Positions 34,559 to 46,659 of a stretch of 64,000 nt of DNA are shown piece after piece. The first letter of the stretch is position 1, and each line of letters starts with the position of its first letter. The stretch comes from Tupaia tana. Lineage: Eukaryota; Chordata; Mammalia; Scandentia; Tupaiidae. The notes beneath the pieces were generated by a model that was given only the letters and a program-made list of their open reading frames with translations, did no database searches and had not been told where the DNA came from. Where the stretch lies: NCBI GenBank assembly GCA_026018925.1, contig JAKSZU010000004.1:42906233-42970232 (forward strand), in the 5' to 3' direction. The position numbers were made by a program, and so were the translations under genes.

Positions 34559-34602
34559 GGCAAGCACATACACCATCTGGCAAAATTAAGAAAGAAAAAA
34601 TA
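34307..34602 (+). mobile_element. tRNA-derived SINE, family 1, old, with CT expansion
   Basis: Old head GGACCAACCAGTGGTATAGTGG, B box GGTTTGAGTCC. The pyrimidine segment has expanded to a CT microsatellite (34501-34548). Target duplication AAAATGCTGTTATA / AAAATGTTATTATA. Confidence 0.92.
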
Positions 34603-34616
34603 AAAATGTTATTATA

Positions 34617-35402
34617 TGGATACCCTATGATATACTATGAACAAATAAAGAGACAGAATGTTCATGTCTTATTCTAGGAGCAATGCCTTGGGTGTTTGGG
34701 CTGGGAACTGACCTGAGGTGGCATGGTGACTAGGTTGTGTTTTATTATCATAGTCTCATTGGTTGTTTGTGAAAAAAAATTTTTTTTTTCAAACTACACT
34801 CAACTTACTTTCTCGTCAAATTCTTAACAAAATACAATATATAGTCACTGGTGAAAAAATACATTTTTAAAAAAGTCAAGAGTCATAGCCAAAAAAAAAA
34901 AAAAAAAAAAGTGAAAGATTGACCTACACATACTGGTTATGTTCTATTTCTGTGTTGTGTGTATTGACCCAAGGCAATTTTTGAGAAGCATTTATTTTTG
35001 AGAACTGCTGAACTTTGAGTAGTGACAGTGAGAATCTGTTGGGCTTAGATCTGTGGTTAATTTCCACAGTCCTGTTGATGTAAAGGTATTGCTAGGACAG
35101 ACAAAGCTTAGAAGACAGGAAGCCAGCTTTGTTAGTACTGTAAAGATATATTCTGTTTATTAGGAATGGTAATTAATCCCCACACTAATGTTATTGTTTA
35201 TCAGGAAGATTACAAGTTTTGCTTGCTTGTTTGCACTCACTGTTGGGGTAAGAACCAGCTTGGCTGAGGCTGTGTGCATACATGGTGGAAAGAATAGAGA
35301 ACCTAAGCTTTTTGTATGCTGCTGGTCAAACCTAGTCTGCATACATTTTCTAAGGATACTTGAAAGTGACCAATAGCGCATAGTAAAATATACATCATTA
35401 CA
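34617..35402. other. Unique sequence with A-runs
   Basis: A-run at 34892-34910. No repeat or gene recognised. Confidence 0.5.
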
Positions 35403-35505
35403 CTGGTGCTCTCTGGTGGAATAGTGGTTGAGGGAGCTGGAGCCCACATGGCTGACTGTGTGGTTCAAGTCCTGGACCTGATGGCTTGAAAAGCACTTTG
35501 TACAC

Positions 35506-35550
<45 letters not shown>

Positions 35551-35705
35551 CATACTCCTGAGGGGACAAATGAAGAAGGATGGCACCAGGACTGTCCCCT
35601 GTCCAAGGGGAATGCTTTCTCACTTTCTCGTTCTCGCCCTCTCTGTGTCTCTCTGGTGAACACACATAACCTCTATCAAATTAAAAATCAAAAACAAAAG
35701 AACCC
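35403..35705 (+). mobile_element. tRNA-derived SINE, family 1, old, with TG expansion
   Basis: Head CTCTGGTGGAATAGTGGTTGAGG, B box GGTTCAAGTCC, TG microsatellite at 35507-35548, then TTTCTCACTTTCTCGTTCTCG and CCTCTATCAAATT. Confidence 0.9.
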
Positions 35706-35776
35706 TAAAGTTATGTATCCTTAACTATAAATGGATATACTCACAGCCTTACTGGCCCAAGATTATTGAACACAAG

Positions 35777-35807
35777 TTTTCTTTCTTTCTTTCTTTCTCT
35801 CTTTCTT

Positions 35808-35870
<63 letters not shown>

Positions 35871-36101
35871 TTTTTTTTTAAAGAGAAATAGAGAAAGACA
35901 GAGAGACAGAGAGCCAGAAATCACCCCAACCCTCTGGGGGAAGGGCCATGTTGCAATTCTTTCTCCTCCATTCTCCTCCTGCAATTTTGGGCGCGCATAC
36001 ACATGTGCCCGGAATTAGTTTAAGTTGCTGGGTCCGTAACTTGAGCCACAGTAGACCATGTGGGAGTCCAGTGATGTAACCATTACACCATCTGCTGGTC
36101 C
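35777..36101 (-). mobile_element. tRNA-derived SINE, family 1, with CTTT-expanded tail
   Basis: The reverse tail is a (CTTT)n/(CT)n array at 35777-35871, then AGAGAAATAGAGAAAGACAG, AATCACCCC, a TTCTCCTCCATTCTCCT block and head CATTACACCATCTGCTGGTCC. Target repeat TGAACACAA / TGAACATAA flanks array plus SINE, so the array derives from the tail. Confidence 0.92.
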
Positions 36102-36339
36102 TGAACATAATTTGTCTTAAATCATTAATCAGCCAGTACAGGCAGGAAATGACTCCTAGGAAGACTGGCTTAAACCTAAACAAAAACTACAACTGAAAAA
36201 AAAAGAAAAAAAAGTAAAAACAAACAGAAATAAATCTCAACCAATAAAACTAAACATGGACATTAGTAAATATACACTGTGAGAGAGCTATATTTAACGA
36301 ATTTAGTCCATACATGTTCCTAAATCCCAAAACAAACTA

Positions 36340-36369
36340 AATCTGAAAAAAAAAAAAAAACCAACAAAC

Positions 36370-36400
<31 letters not shown>

Positions 36401-36406
36401 AAACAT
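36340..36406. repeat. A-run and (AAAAC)n low-complexity array
   Basis: An A-run near 36347-36360 is followed by AAAACAAAACAAAACAAAAC-type pentamers and a second A-run. Confidence 0.9.
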
Positions 36407-36439
36407 AGACAAAACCCTTATGTAATTGGCCCCCAATAA

Positions 36440-36780
36440 AATCTCTGGACAGAAAGGCTTTGGTGAACTTCCCTGTCTGGCAACAATTACTATGTGTTGT
36501 CAGATAATGCTGGGAGAAATAAACTTGTTTTCATGCCACTCTACTGGGAAGGGACAAATGAAAATTGGTCCCTGATTTCTTTACAACCTTACCTCCCATG
36601 CCTTTTTCATTTGTTGATTTTGACTGGTATCCTTTAGAGCTAATAGATTGTAACTTTGAGTACAACTTTTTCTGAGTCCTTCTAGTGAAATACTGAGCCA
36701 AAAGGTGATCTTGGGGTTCCTTAACATGGCCTGCCATCCTCTGCTAGATGGCTCTAACCATGGTGGATTGCTGTACAAAG
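36440..36780. repeat. Possible ancient LTR-like repeat
   Basis: TGGCAACAATTACTATGTGTTG, GAGAAATAAACTTGTTTTCATG and CTCTACTGGGAAGGGACAA resemble an old mammalian dispersed element, family not recalled. Open frames over it are not supported as genes. Confidence 0.3.
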
Positions 36781-37099
36781 AAGTCAATACGAAAAATTAG
36801 AGGATGACTCCAGTTCTTATACCTCCCTGTAAAACATCGGCCCACACCTCCAGATGTCTTCTACTCACACTTGTATTCACACTCCATCACTCAGTCATGT
36901 CATGGGGCAGAAGGATAATTTGGGTTGTAATGTGGACAAATGAGACACAGTGCTCAGAAGGTCCTCAGGAAATCTCTGCAAATAAGAATTTGATTCTATT
37001 ATTTAAACTAATTATAAGCCCTGAGAACTATCAGTCAAGAGTATATGTTGAAATTAATGTCCACCTTTGTCCCAAAACTGATGAAGGTCACACAGGGAG

Positions 37100-37641
37100 G
37101 ACCCCAATAATTGTACACCATATTAACAGAAAAATAAAAATCACATGATCATATCAATCGATGCAAAAAAGCATTCAATAAAATGAAACTTCCCTGCATG
37201 ATAGAACTCTCAGCAAAACTGGCATAGAAGGGAACTTTCGCTGCACAATAAAAGCCCTATAAGGAAAACCTGTATTTAACATAAAACTGAATGGGGAAAA
37301 GTTGAAAGCTTTTCAATTAAAGACCGGAACAAGACAAGGCTGCCCACTTTCTCCACTCCTTTCTAATATAGTGCTAGAAGTCCTAGCCAATGTCGGGACC
37401 AGCAATTGGCATAATGGCTATGTTGCCGGACTCCTATGTAGTCAACGCAGTTCGAGTTTTGGACCCAGTGGCTTAAACTCACGCCAGGCACATGTGGCAT
37501 GCCTGCCCAAGATCCCAAGAGGAGTTTGGAGAAGAAGGGATTGCACAAGGCTATCCTCCCTGGGGGATGATTTCTCACTTTCTATCTCTCTGTCTCTCTC
37601 TGTCTTTCTGGTGAGCACACACACCCTATAGAAAAAACTAT

Positions 37642-37681
<40 letters not shown>

Positions 37682-37745
37682 TAGCCAATGCAATAGGAAA
37701 AGAGAATAAAATAAAAGGCATTCAAATAGGAAAAGATGAGTAAAA
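37100..37745 (+). mobile_element. L1 LINE ORF2 reverse-transcriptase fragment split by a SINE
   Basis: DNA matches the central reverse-transcriptase part of L1 ORF2: ATTGTACACCATATTAACAG, CACATGATCATATCAATCGATG, ACTGAATGGGGAAAAGTTG, GACAAGGCTGCCCACTTTCTCC. One frame encodes [21 protein letters not shown], an L1 motif (usual [11 protein letters not shown]). The reading frame is broken upstream, and a SINE (37393-37676) interrupts it after AGTCCTAGCCAATG. The catalytic FADD motif would lie further downstream and is absent. This is a dead, doubly truncated copy. Confidence 0.93.
37393..37676 (+). mobile_element. tRNA-derived SINE, family 1, inserted in L1 ORF2
   Basis: Head GGGACCAGCAATTGGCATAATGG, B box AGTTCGAGTTT, terminal A-run of about 36. 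Perfect 14-bp target duplication AGTCCTAGCCAATG (37379-37392, 37677-37690). Confidence 0.97.
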
Positions 37746-38587
37746 GCAAACAATTCTTTCTTACCAGAGGCACTATATGTTCTCCTTGAATCATACTTCT
37801 TGTATGAAACCAGGTGTTAACTTGTCATCCTTCTCAAAACACTGTGACTTTCATTATAAAGGCTGTTGTAAGAGACCTTCAAGTTAATAAACAACAATCC
37901 CTAGGTGACTACAGAATGACTCAGAGGCATAATTGACTCAATAATTTTGAGGACCTTGTGGTCACATATTTTTATAAATAAATAAAAAGGTGATACAAAA
38001 TGTTCCTGATTTTGCTAAAGTGAGTGATAACACCACTTAAACCCTAGAACTCTTTCAGGTCTGATCTTGCTCAGTGAATCTGGCTGTTAAGAATGTCAGA
38101 AGTGCCCTAGATTCCCTCCTTGCTAAAGCAGTCTACATGTTCTTTAAGATATCCTGATATTCCTGAATTAATTTTTTGGATGAATGGCAATGTTAATGTG
38201 GAAATTTAAGAAGAAAGCTACTTGACATTAGAAGGAATAATATGATTGTTTATGGGATTAGGTTAGCTGACTTATTCTGGTTCCCAGGCCATGGCTGAGG
38301 TTAATACCTCAGGCTAACCTCATCCTGCTGATTATAGTCCTATTGATTGAATCATAATTAATTGCTCTATGAGAGAATTTAACAGATTGGTACCAGCCTC
38401 TGCTGTTGAAATTAATCAACTTGACCCACAGAATAGCATAGTTATAAAAAAACCATCAGAAGCCAAGGCAGTATAGAAATTAGGGATGGATATTATTAAG
38501 AAACGACTTGACATTTCTCCTTAGTTCTCTCCTTTCTCTTCATCTTATAAATCCAGCACTAACTGCTCTTTGTTCTGGACTATCTTT
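37746..38587. other. Unique sequence
   Basis: No repeat or gene recognised. Confidence 0.5.
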
Positions 38588-38830
38588 TCTTTTTTAATTA
38601 TAATTTCTGGTTTAGTTTACATGTAAGCATTGTACATCTTTGTGGGGTATAATATAGTTCTTAAAGCATGCATACAGTGTGTAATAATCAAATCGAGGAC
38701 ACAAACATAGTCATTATCTTTGTCATTTAGCATTACATCATGCAATGCACATTCGATATTTGTTTTGCTTTTTTTATTCTAGGGGGTAGAATATATATTG
38801 AATCGTCATGACATCTTTTACTCTGCCATG
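38588..38830 (-). mobile_element. L1 3' UTR, antisense
   Basis: TTTACATGTAAGCATTGTACATC, TGTGGGGTATAATATAG, GCATGCATACAGTGTGTAATAATC and AAATCGAGGACACAAACATAG correspond to the reversed L1 3' UTR (compare 27015-27790 and 55530-56250). Confidence 0.75.
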
Positions 38831-38924
38831 GTAACTTCTCGATGATATAAACCTACCTGCCATGGAAGATACGCTGTTTCTCACTGGAGCGAAAGGAAAG
38901 CATGCTTGCTGACCATTATAAAGA

Positions 38925-38995
38925 TTCTGGCTCGAACTGTGGTAGACTATGTGGGAGTCCAGCTATGTAATCATTATGCCATCTGCTGGTCTCCT
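38925..38995 (-). mobile_element. tRNA-derived SINE head only
   Basis: Just the tRNA-like part is present: CTCGAACTGTGG, GTGGGAGTCCAGCTATG, ATTATGCCATCTGCTGGTC. The middle and tail of the SINE are missing. Confidence 0.8.
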
Positions 38996-39339
38996 AAACT
39001 CAGAGCTCCCCAAGCTCACAGCTCCTCTCCTGGGAGCATACATAAGCATCCATTTTTGCCCATCCATGTCATGGAGGTGGACAAGGGAAAATGAGGCAAA
39101 TCTGCTCATGCCTGTGAGGCACAGGTAATGCAGGTCACTGTCTCTGACCTATGAGTCTTGTGTCCTTCTACTTGGATTTATGAAAAGTGACAGGCTAATT
39201 TGTTAGCTCATAAAGATGATATCAGACCCTTCACAGTAGGAACACCCAGACAAGGAGGAATTCTGCTGGGGAGTTTTCAAAATATACTCTTCATAACAAT
39301 CATTAAAAATTATATTTAAACAGCTCCTGGGAAGTTATT

Positions 39340-39425
39340 TTGAAAACTGGCAACACATAGGCTTCAGAATCAGAAATACCTGGACAGAAAACCCAGGCTT
39401 GGGAACAGAAAACTGCTTGGAAAAA
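39340..39425 (+). mobile_element. Possible MIR fragment
   Basis: AGGCTTCAGAATCAGAAATACCTGG resembles the MIR head block (TCTGGAGTCAGACAGACCTGG). Confidence 0.45.
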
Positions 39426-40949
39426 TCACAAAAACATCCATAAGTGTATTATGATAACAAAATGTAATGGTATTCTTAAAGCTATTATTTAGTTTCTTAG
39501 CTGATTAGATCAGTTAATATATATATATTAACTGATAAAAATAGCAGAGATAAAAATATTGTATAGTGTGACAGAAAAGACTTATACTTGTTTAATAAAG
39601 AAACTGAGAAAAGTAGGGGAAAAACATAATTCTATCATAAAGAACAAATAATTCTTAATATTTTCGCATGTCTTTTCTCACATAGTTCTTAAAAAGCAGA
39701 TGATAGAAAATAACATACATATAATTTTGTGTTCTAAAGTAGAAACATCTTAATAGTGGTGCTGGTGAATTTATTTTCAAGAAAGAAAATAGATTAGTAT
39801 CACAAGCCAAAAAGCTTGACTGTTAAATTTTTGTTAAATCAACCAGTTAAGAACAAAAATGATACATTCATAGAGGCATTTCTTTAGCCCAACCATCTGG
39901 ATACTTGCTGTATTTTGATTCAAAGCAAAAAAAAAAAAAAAAAAATCCATTTGACTAAAACTTATAATACAGTTAAATTCTAGGCCTCTGCAAAGAGGAA
40001 ACTGAAGATAAAATAATACATAAAAAGTCTGAAAAAAGTAATTGTTGCATCAAAAAAATTCCATTAATTATAGTAATTATCTATGATTGGATCTCTTAAA
40101 ACATCTGCAGAGAAACAAGTGGCTATACTTAAACATGATCATTTTAAATTTCAATCACTTAAATGTAACTATTGTTAAGTAATTACTTTTAAGTCATTAA
40201 AAAAGTAACTTTCAAAAAAGCCAATTCTAGCATATGAGAGACAAAATTGAGGGATTCATAAAGGAAAATGTACCCAAACATTATGATCTCCATCATTACT
40301 TGCAAATTAGTTTAAAAATGAAGAAAATCCAGTTGACAATTAACTTCAATTTGTATTACTTTATTTAGATATTAGGATAATTCTATTAGCTAATTAAAAT
40401 TTATAATGTGTTTGTGATGGATTCTCACTCAAAAAAACAAAGATCACTTTATCCATTCTCCTGACATGAGATTATCGTCATACGTATAGAGAAAATGTGG
40501 TAATGATTCCAATTCTAATGATCCATTTGGGTTGTTATATTTCTGGAATTAGAAATCCTCTCAAACTGAGAGTACATACCGAAAATATCAGAGGAATCAC
40601 ATGAAGTTTATTTTTGGTAATACAATAAATTATAATTAAAAGTAACTGAAAAAATGAAACATATAAAGTAAAATTATGAACAACCAATATGTACATCATC
40701 TGAATTCATAAAATAAAAAAACATTAAACAGATAAACTGAGAAGAGTGTTGTACATGGGTAGTAGGGCTGCAGATGTTTTTTTATTCTCAGTGTTCATGG
40801 ATTTAAAAAATTTTAATAATGGCACTTATTTATTTTATTTTGGAACCTAAAGCACTTACTTTTAAAAGAATCATATGTCTTACTGGCCATTTTCTCAGAT
40901 TCTTATCTTGATGAATAAAGTAATACAATTAATGGTAATACATGAATAT
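39426..40949. other. Very AT-rich unique stretch
   Basis: No gene or repeat recognised. Contains a perfect 28-bp palindrome at 39509-39536 and an A-run at 39928-39945. Confidence 0.5.
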
Positions 40950-41115
40950 AATTAAGATAGACTCAAATCAGATGACCTGAATTTTGGTCTTAGTCAACCA
41001 TTAGTCATCTCTTTGATACTGAGCACAATGATTCAGGTTTGTTTTCCTTTACTTTATATTTTGATGGATTTCTGACTGGGTGAGTTCTATAATCCTTTTA
41101 ATCCCTAAGAAAATT
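40950..41115 (+). mobile_element. MIR SINE fragment
   Basis: Forward MIR order: AGACTCAAATCAGATGACCTGAATTTTGG, TCATCTCTTTGATACTGAG, TTCAGGTTTGTTTTCCTTTAC, GAGTTCTATAATCCTTTTAA. Confidence 0.6.
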
Positions 41116-41164
41116 ATTTTTAGAGTAGCTAGGCATCATACTCACATAGTGCTAGCCTCTTTTT

Positions 41165-41420
41165 TTTTTTTTTTTTTTTTTTGAGAGGTTTTTGCTATAA
41201 GGCGCGTGTGCTTGCCAGAAAGACAGAGAGAGACAGAAAGTGAGAAATCACCCGGGTGGGATGGCTATGCCGCAATCCCTTCTCCTCCATTCTCCTCTTG
41301 GGATCTTGGGCACGCACACACACGTGCCCAGCATGAGTTTAAGCCACTGGGTACAAGACTTGAACCGCATCAACTACATGGGAGTCCAGTGACGTAGCCA
41401 TTACACTAACTGCTGGTCCC
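41165..41420 (-). mobile_element. tRNA-derived SINE, family 1
   Basis: Reverse full-length copy with T tail; target duplication AGTGCTAGCCTCTTTT (41148-41163) / AGTGCTAGGCTCTTTT (41421-41436). A few bases are missing near CACCCGGGTGGG. Confidence 0.95.
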
Positions 41421-41572
41421 AGTGCTAGGCTCTTTTAAAGCATATCTTCAGAAAAAAAATAAATAAAGCAATCTAAACTGAGGAGGCACTCTCTTACAAA
41501 TAAGACAAATGGATTAGGTCCATCTATGGTTCAAGTTTATTAATAAACTTGCTCTTAAAGATCTGTGTGTGC

Positions 41573-41738
41573 AGTGCCAGCAGGTGGTGTAGTTGTTAAG
41601 TGCTGGGCTCCCATGTGGCTACTGTGGTTCAGGTCCCTGATCTGGCTCCTTGCTTTCTCACACTCTCTCTCTTGTGAGCATATGTGTCCTATAGCGGATT
41701 TAATAATAATAGTAAAATTAAATAAATCTTAAAAAAAA
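41573..41738 (+). mobile_element. tRNA-derived SINE, short form
   Basis: GTGCCAGCAGGTGGTGTAGTTG head, GGTTCAGGTCC B box, short CTTGCTTTCTCACACTCTCTC segment, CCTATAGCGGATTTAATAATAATAG tail. Target duplication GATCTGTGTGTGC / GTTCTGTGTGTGTGC. Confidence 0.9.
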
Positions 41739-41933
41739 GTTCTGTGTGTGTGCTGAATTATTTTAAATAACTCTCCTGGAATGTCAGAGGTGCTTTCTCT
41801 CTATTTCACACTAATTTTCAATTGGATATGGCTCTCAGATTTTCAACCTTTTTCTTGACCCTTCATACTTCCATTCAGATATATTAAATTGTGAATAAAT
41901 CTGTGAATAAATAATTAAGAGTAGTGAGGTTCC

Positions 41934-42198
41934 GGGCCAGCAGATGGTATAGTGATTAAGGTGCTGGACTCTCATATGGCTGACCATGGTTCAAGTCCCA
42001 GACCTGGAAGCATGAAATTCCTGCTAGATACAAGTACATGCATGTCCAAAATCCTGGGAAGAGAATGGAGGAGAAGGGGCTGCACTGTGGCCATCCCCCC
42101 TAGAAAGTGATTTCTCGCTTTACCACTCTGTCTGTCTGTCTCTCTCTCTCTGGTAAGCACACACAACCTATGGCAAAAACCTAAATAAATAAATAAAA
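41934..42198 (+). mobile_element. tRNA-derived SINE, family 1, old
   Basis: Well-preserved old type: GGGCCAGCAGATGGTATAGTG, B box GGTTCAAGTCC, AGAGAATGGAGGAGAAGGGG, CTGTCTGTCTGTCTCTCTCTC, tail AAATAAATAAATAAAA. Confidence 0.93.
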
Positions 42199-42337
42199 GT
42201 ATTAAGTCTCTTCATCATTCTAGTTAGATCTATAATAATAACTTACTTTGATGAATGGAAAAGTATGTCTAAACTATTCACCTCCTAAGTTGCTTGTTTA
42301 ATAGCTGTTAGGAAATGTGGTAAGATAAAACTTAGAG

Positions 42338-42600
42338 GGCTAGCCCCTTAGTGCAATAGTTTTTTTTACTCTATACATAGAAAGCAGAATCCCGCACAAC
42401 TAACCATGGTCTGAAACCCAGCCCTAGGACCTTGACAAACACTCTGGGTGAATATGACAGAAGGTAAGTGCCCCATATCCCCAGAGAATGGAGAAATGGA
42501 GAAAAATTGATTGTGGTGTGACTGCATTTCATTGAGCAAGTGTTTTCTCTCTCTCTCTCTCTCTCTCAAGTGTACATACTTCCTAACAATTAAAAAAAAA
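42338..42600 (+). mobile_element. tRNA-derived SINE, family 1, old and decayed
   Basis: GGGCTAGCCCCTTAGTGCAATAG head with a T-run insertion, degenerate B box ATGGTCTGAAACC, AGAGAATGGAGAAATGGAG and a TCTCTCTCTCTCTCTC run. Confidence 0.75.
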
Positions 42601-44436
42601 GATGAAAATTAGAATTTTTATTTTATTTTAAACCTGTGCTTTTGAAAGGAATAAGTAATGGGGAGAGATCAGCAGATGAGATCAGGTGGGTAATGCTTCA
42701 ACATTGGGCAGTGGAAGGCCAGAAGGGAAATGAATCATTGAGCTTTGGGAGCAAATTGTGAAGTCTTCTAGAGACATTGATTTTACTCTGATGATTAGAA
42801 AGTTAAAGCAGAAGAATCAGAAGTGGAAGTATCAACTGACTCGAGTTTTAATAAATTCACTTGGACCACATGAAAACCACTCAGAATACTACAACAACCT
42901 AAAACCCAGTGAAAAATGTTAACGGCTTAGACTAGGGTGGTAAAAATGGGTGAAAAAATTGGACTTGTTTGGGGCTACATTAGGAGGATGGAAACTATTG
43001 TCTTCGCAGAGAGAAAGAGAAAAATTAAGAAGTGCTCCAAGGATTTTGCCCTAAGCAAGAGGAAGCAAGGATGGAGTGTAAGAAAAAATAAGTTACAGAC
43101 ATTTTTCTTTAACCAATTCTTTTAAACACAACTGTAAAATGAGTAAAAATATATAACTTCTTCTTCCATGCCTCATGCATCATGTTGGGACAAGCAGTCA
43201 AAGTTCCTGAATCAATAATCATTTTGATTATACCGTTTCAGAGAAACAATGTATAAAAACATATTCCACTGCAATTTCTGTGTAATCTGTTCCTCCTGTC
43301 CTATCAAGTGTGACAGTGTATTATTATATATTGACAGAAAACATCAATATGGATGATGTTAGACAGTGGGAGGAAAGCATTTTGGTGTGCTGGTTTTGTC
43401 TTCATAATAACAGCATTGATCTGTATTTCAGGTTACCCGTTTTCAACAGCTCACAGTTAATTTGCCCATATCTACATTGGTATGAGCAGTAATATGGTGA
43501 ATGTCAGATGGGATCTGCAATTCATAGGAACAGCTCTGCAGTCTAATGATTTTTGTCAATTGTGAATTAATTATTAATCTGATTTGTCCTTCTTTGTTCA
43601 GAGCTCTGCAAATGTTAGTAAATTGGGGTGTGCTCAAATTTTCAGTAGGATTGTTGTGGTGATAAGCAACCAGTTTTTGCATTGCTTATCTTCTCTTGCC
43701 TGATAAATAAGCTGTTCTGGTACTGTTGTGTCAATGAGATTGTCATTTACTTATTTTAAAATTGTTTACTCAAAATGAATGGTCTGTTTAGTGATTTTCA
43801 TATTTTACACCTATTCTTTGTTTGATAGTTTTAGCATTCTTTTAGTAACCTCAAGGCTTGGGTCACCAAATCATGCTAATACTTGAGGAAAAATGAAGAG
43901 CTTCGGAAATTAAATTTAATTAATTAATAGTTAAAAACAAGTTAAGGTAGGGAACATAAAGTTCCTTATCTATGCTATGAAATTTAAAATACCTGCTGAC
44001 AAAGACTCTCTCCTTCACCTAAATTTAATCAGAGTCCTCTGAGCTCTCTACTGGGTGAGGTCCCATGACATTGGTCTTTCCTCTCTGTCCTTGTAAAACC
44101 AGTTTGAACAAGAATCTCAGTAAGACAGTTTAGGAAAAAAAAAAAAAAATCCCACAATTGGTGTCTGTTCATTCTCTATACCTGATCAAATTACTCATTT
44201 CTCAGATAAGATTATTTTCTCACCCTGACCTTCTTTCATCAAGAATTCTAGTAAATCAATCTAGTAAGCAGCTCCTTTATGCTTGGTATTTCTTCTGATA
44301 ATTTTCTGACTGCTCCCATCCCCATCTAGTTCCTTGGTTACACATCCCTACTTGTTCTTGTTGGAGTCAGAGTTGAGTCCAATCTTTTTTCCCAACCTCA
44401 AGACTCACTGTGGTGGTATGTTTATTGCATAATGTC
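42601..44436. other. Unique stretch with candidate conserved element
   Basis: No gene recognised. 43370-43740 is repeat-free and rich in homeodomain-type words (AATTAATTATTAATC at 43565-43579, TTTGCATT near 43676). An A-run lies near 44134-44148. Confidence 0.4.
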
Positions 44437-44452
44437 TTCTGTACTATCTTTA

Positions 44453-44463
44453 TTTTTCTTGAG

Positions 44464-44519
<56 letters not shown>

Positions 44520-44735
44520 AAAGGGCACGTACGCTCGCCAGAAAGAGAAACAGAGAGATAGAAAGCGAGAAATCGTCCCCTGGGGGGATGGCCATGCCTC
44601 AATCCCTTCTCCTCCATTCTCCTCTCACTATCTTCTGCACACACACCTGGCATGAGTTTAAGCCACTGGGTCTGGGATTCAAACCGCGGTTGACTACATG
44701 GGAGTCCAGTGACATAGCCATTATGCTATGTCCCA
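44453..44735 (-). mobile_element. tRNA-derived SINE, family 1, with 50-T run and head deletion
   Basis: Reverse copy whose T-run (44467-44516) is internal, between GAGAGG and GCTAAAGGGC, instead of terminal. The head ends ATTATGCTATGTCCC, lacking about 10 bp of the AACTGCTGG segment. Target duplication TTCTGTACTATCTTTA (44437-44452) / TTCTGTACTATCTTTAA (from 44736). Confidence 0.95.
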
Positions 44736-45056
44736 TTCTGTACTATCTTTAACAATGAATATTTTTTCACTAGTATTACTTTATAGGCATATCACGAGAT
44801 TTTTAAACAAGATATTGGACACTGATGCTTCTCGTCTTATGATGGGATTATGCCTATGAACCCATCATAAATTTAAAATATAAAAAATGCATATGATAGA
44901 CCTAATCTAGCTTAGTTTAAACATGCTCAGAATACTTTTATTATCTTATAGTTGAGCAAAACCATCTAACATAAAGGCTATTTTATAATAAAGTGCTCAA
45001 TATCTCATGAAATTTATTGAAAACTATGCCAAAAGTCAAGAACAAAATGATTGGAG

Positions 45057-45477
<421 letters not shown>

Positions 45478-45594
45478 GAATGATTATATGGACTCTTAAG
45501 TACTATGTCTACTGGCTGTATGTTGTTTTCACACCATCATAAAGTTGAAATATCCAAAGTTGAACCATCATATGTTGTGGGTCATCTGTATAGA

Positions 45595-45924
45595 ACTAGC
45601 AGAAGGCCTGGCCCTTAAGTTTCTGGCAACTGCCTTGTTAGTGTGCCTGCAAGGTTGCAAAGGAAAGCAGACTGTGTGTCCTTTAAATCAAGTCATTTCC
45701 CTTCAGGGATGAGAGGTCGGAGTTGTCTATTTCTACAAAATATGTTAACTATTTTAATATATTCACTTGAAGATTTAGTCGAATTACTGTGTGGTGGAAA
45801 ATCTGCACAGTTCATAAATTGTTATACAAATGCTTATATTAAAAAACAATTATACCATTCATCTGATTAGTTCATCTTCTAAAGAGAAAACCGGTAAGGA
45901 AAGCTCTACATTAAAGTGATCTGC
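45595..45924. other. Unique sequence
   Basis: No repeat or gene recognised; fairly complex. Confidence 0.45.
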
Positions 45925-46201
45925 GAGACCAGCAGATGGCGTGGCGGTAACATTGCTGGACTCCCATACAGCTGACCCTGATATGAGTCCTAGACCCAGT
46001 GACTTGAAAATCACACCAGGTGCATGTACTCATGTGCCTAAGTTCCCCGGAGGGAAATGGAGAAGAGAGTGCAGCATGGCAATCCCTCCTGGGGGGGGAG
46101 GGGTGATTTCTCACTTTCCCTCTCACTGTGTCTGTCTCTCTCTGGTAAGCACATGCACCATAAAGCAAAAAACAAACAAATAAAGAAACAACCTCTAAAA
46201 A
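45925..46201 (+). mobile_element. tRNA-derived SINE, family 1
   Basis: Head GAGACCAGCAGATGGCGTGGCGG, B box decayed to GATATGAGTCC, a G-run (46091-46100) in the normally CCCCTGGGGG segment. Loose target repeat ATTAAAGTGATCTG / AATAAAGTTATTTG. Confidence 0.92.
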
Positions 46202-46616
46202 ATAAAGTTATTTGCATTCTCCAGTTAAACGTAGAGGAAATGTATATTCTGCTGGGTTAGTAGGGTGCTTTGGTTTTTCATAGTATATTGGCTGAATTTG
46301 AAGCGGCTAGAAGGCTAGAAGGCTGAGAGTCGTAAAATTTCAGCTTAGTTGAAGTAAGAACTGGGCTTGCAGAGGCTGTACGAAACTGCTTGGCTTCCCA
46401 GTTCATATACGTGAGTGTGACAAGCAGAAAATTAGACACCTGGCAGCTACAAGTGTTTAGGTTTTATGTTTTTAGATACATAGCCAAGATTACTTTGTGA
46501 CTGCCAAATTGCTACCTTAATTTAAAAGCAGAGAAACACATTAGGTTTTTGTCACCTAGAAAATCATGTTAAGTTTTTGCTGAAAAATCACCTTCATTAG
46601 CAGATAAGGAAAATTC

Positions 46617-46641
46617 TTTTTTTTTTTTTTTTTTTTTTTTT
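46617..46641. repeat. T-run
   Basis: About 25 T bases directly left of a forward SINE; not part of that element's tail. Confidence 0.9.
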
Positions 46642-46659
46642 GATCAGAATTGCTTTTCA

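Noticed and set aside
35777-35871. CTTT array as a possible independent satellite
   Set aside because: The target repeat flanks array plus SINE, so it is an expanded SINE tail.
36804-37148. 114-codon frame running into the L1 fragment
   Set aside because: Its end reads L1 ORF2 DNA in a non-ORF2 frame and its start lies in unclassified sequence; no domain.
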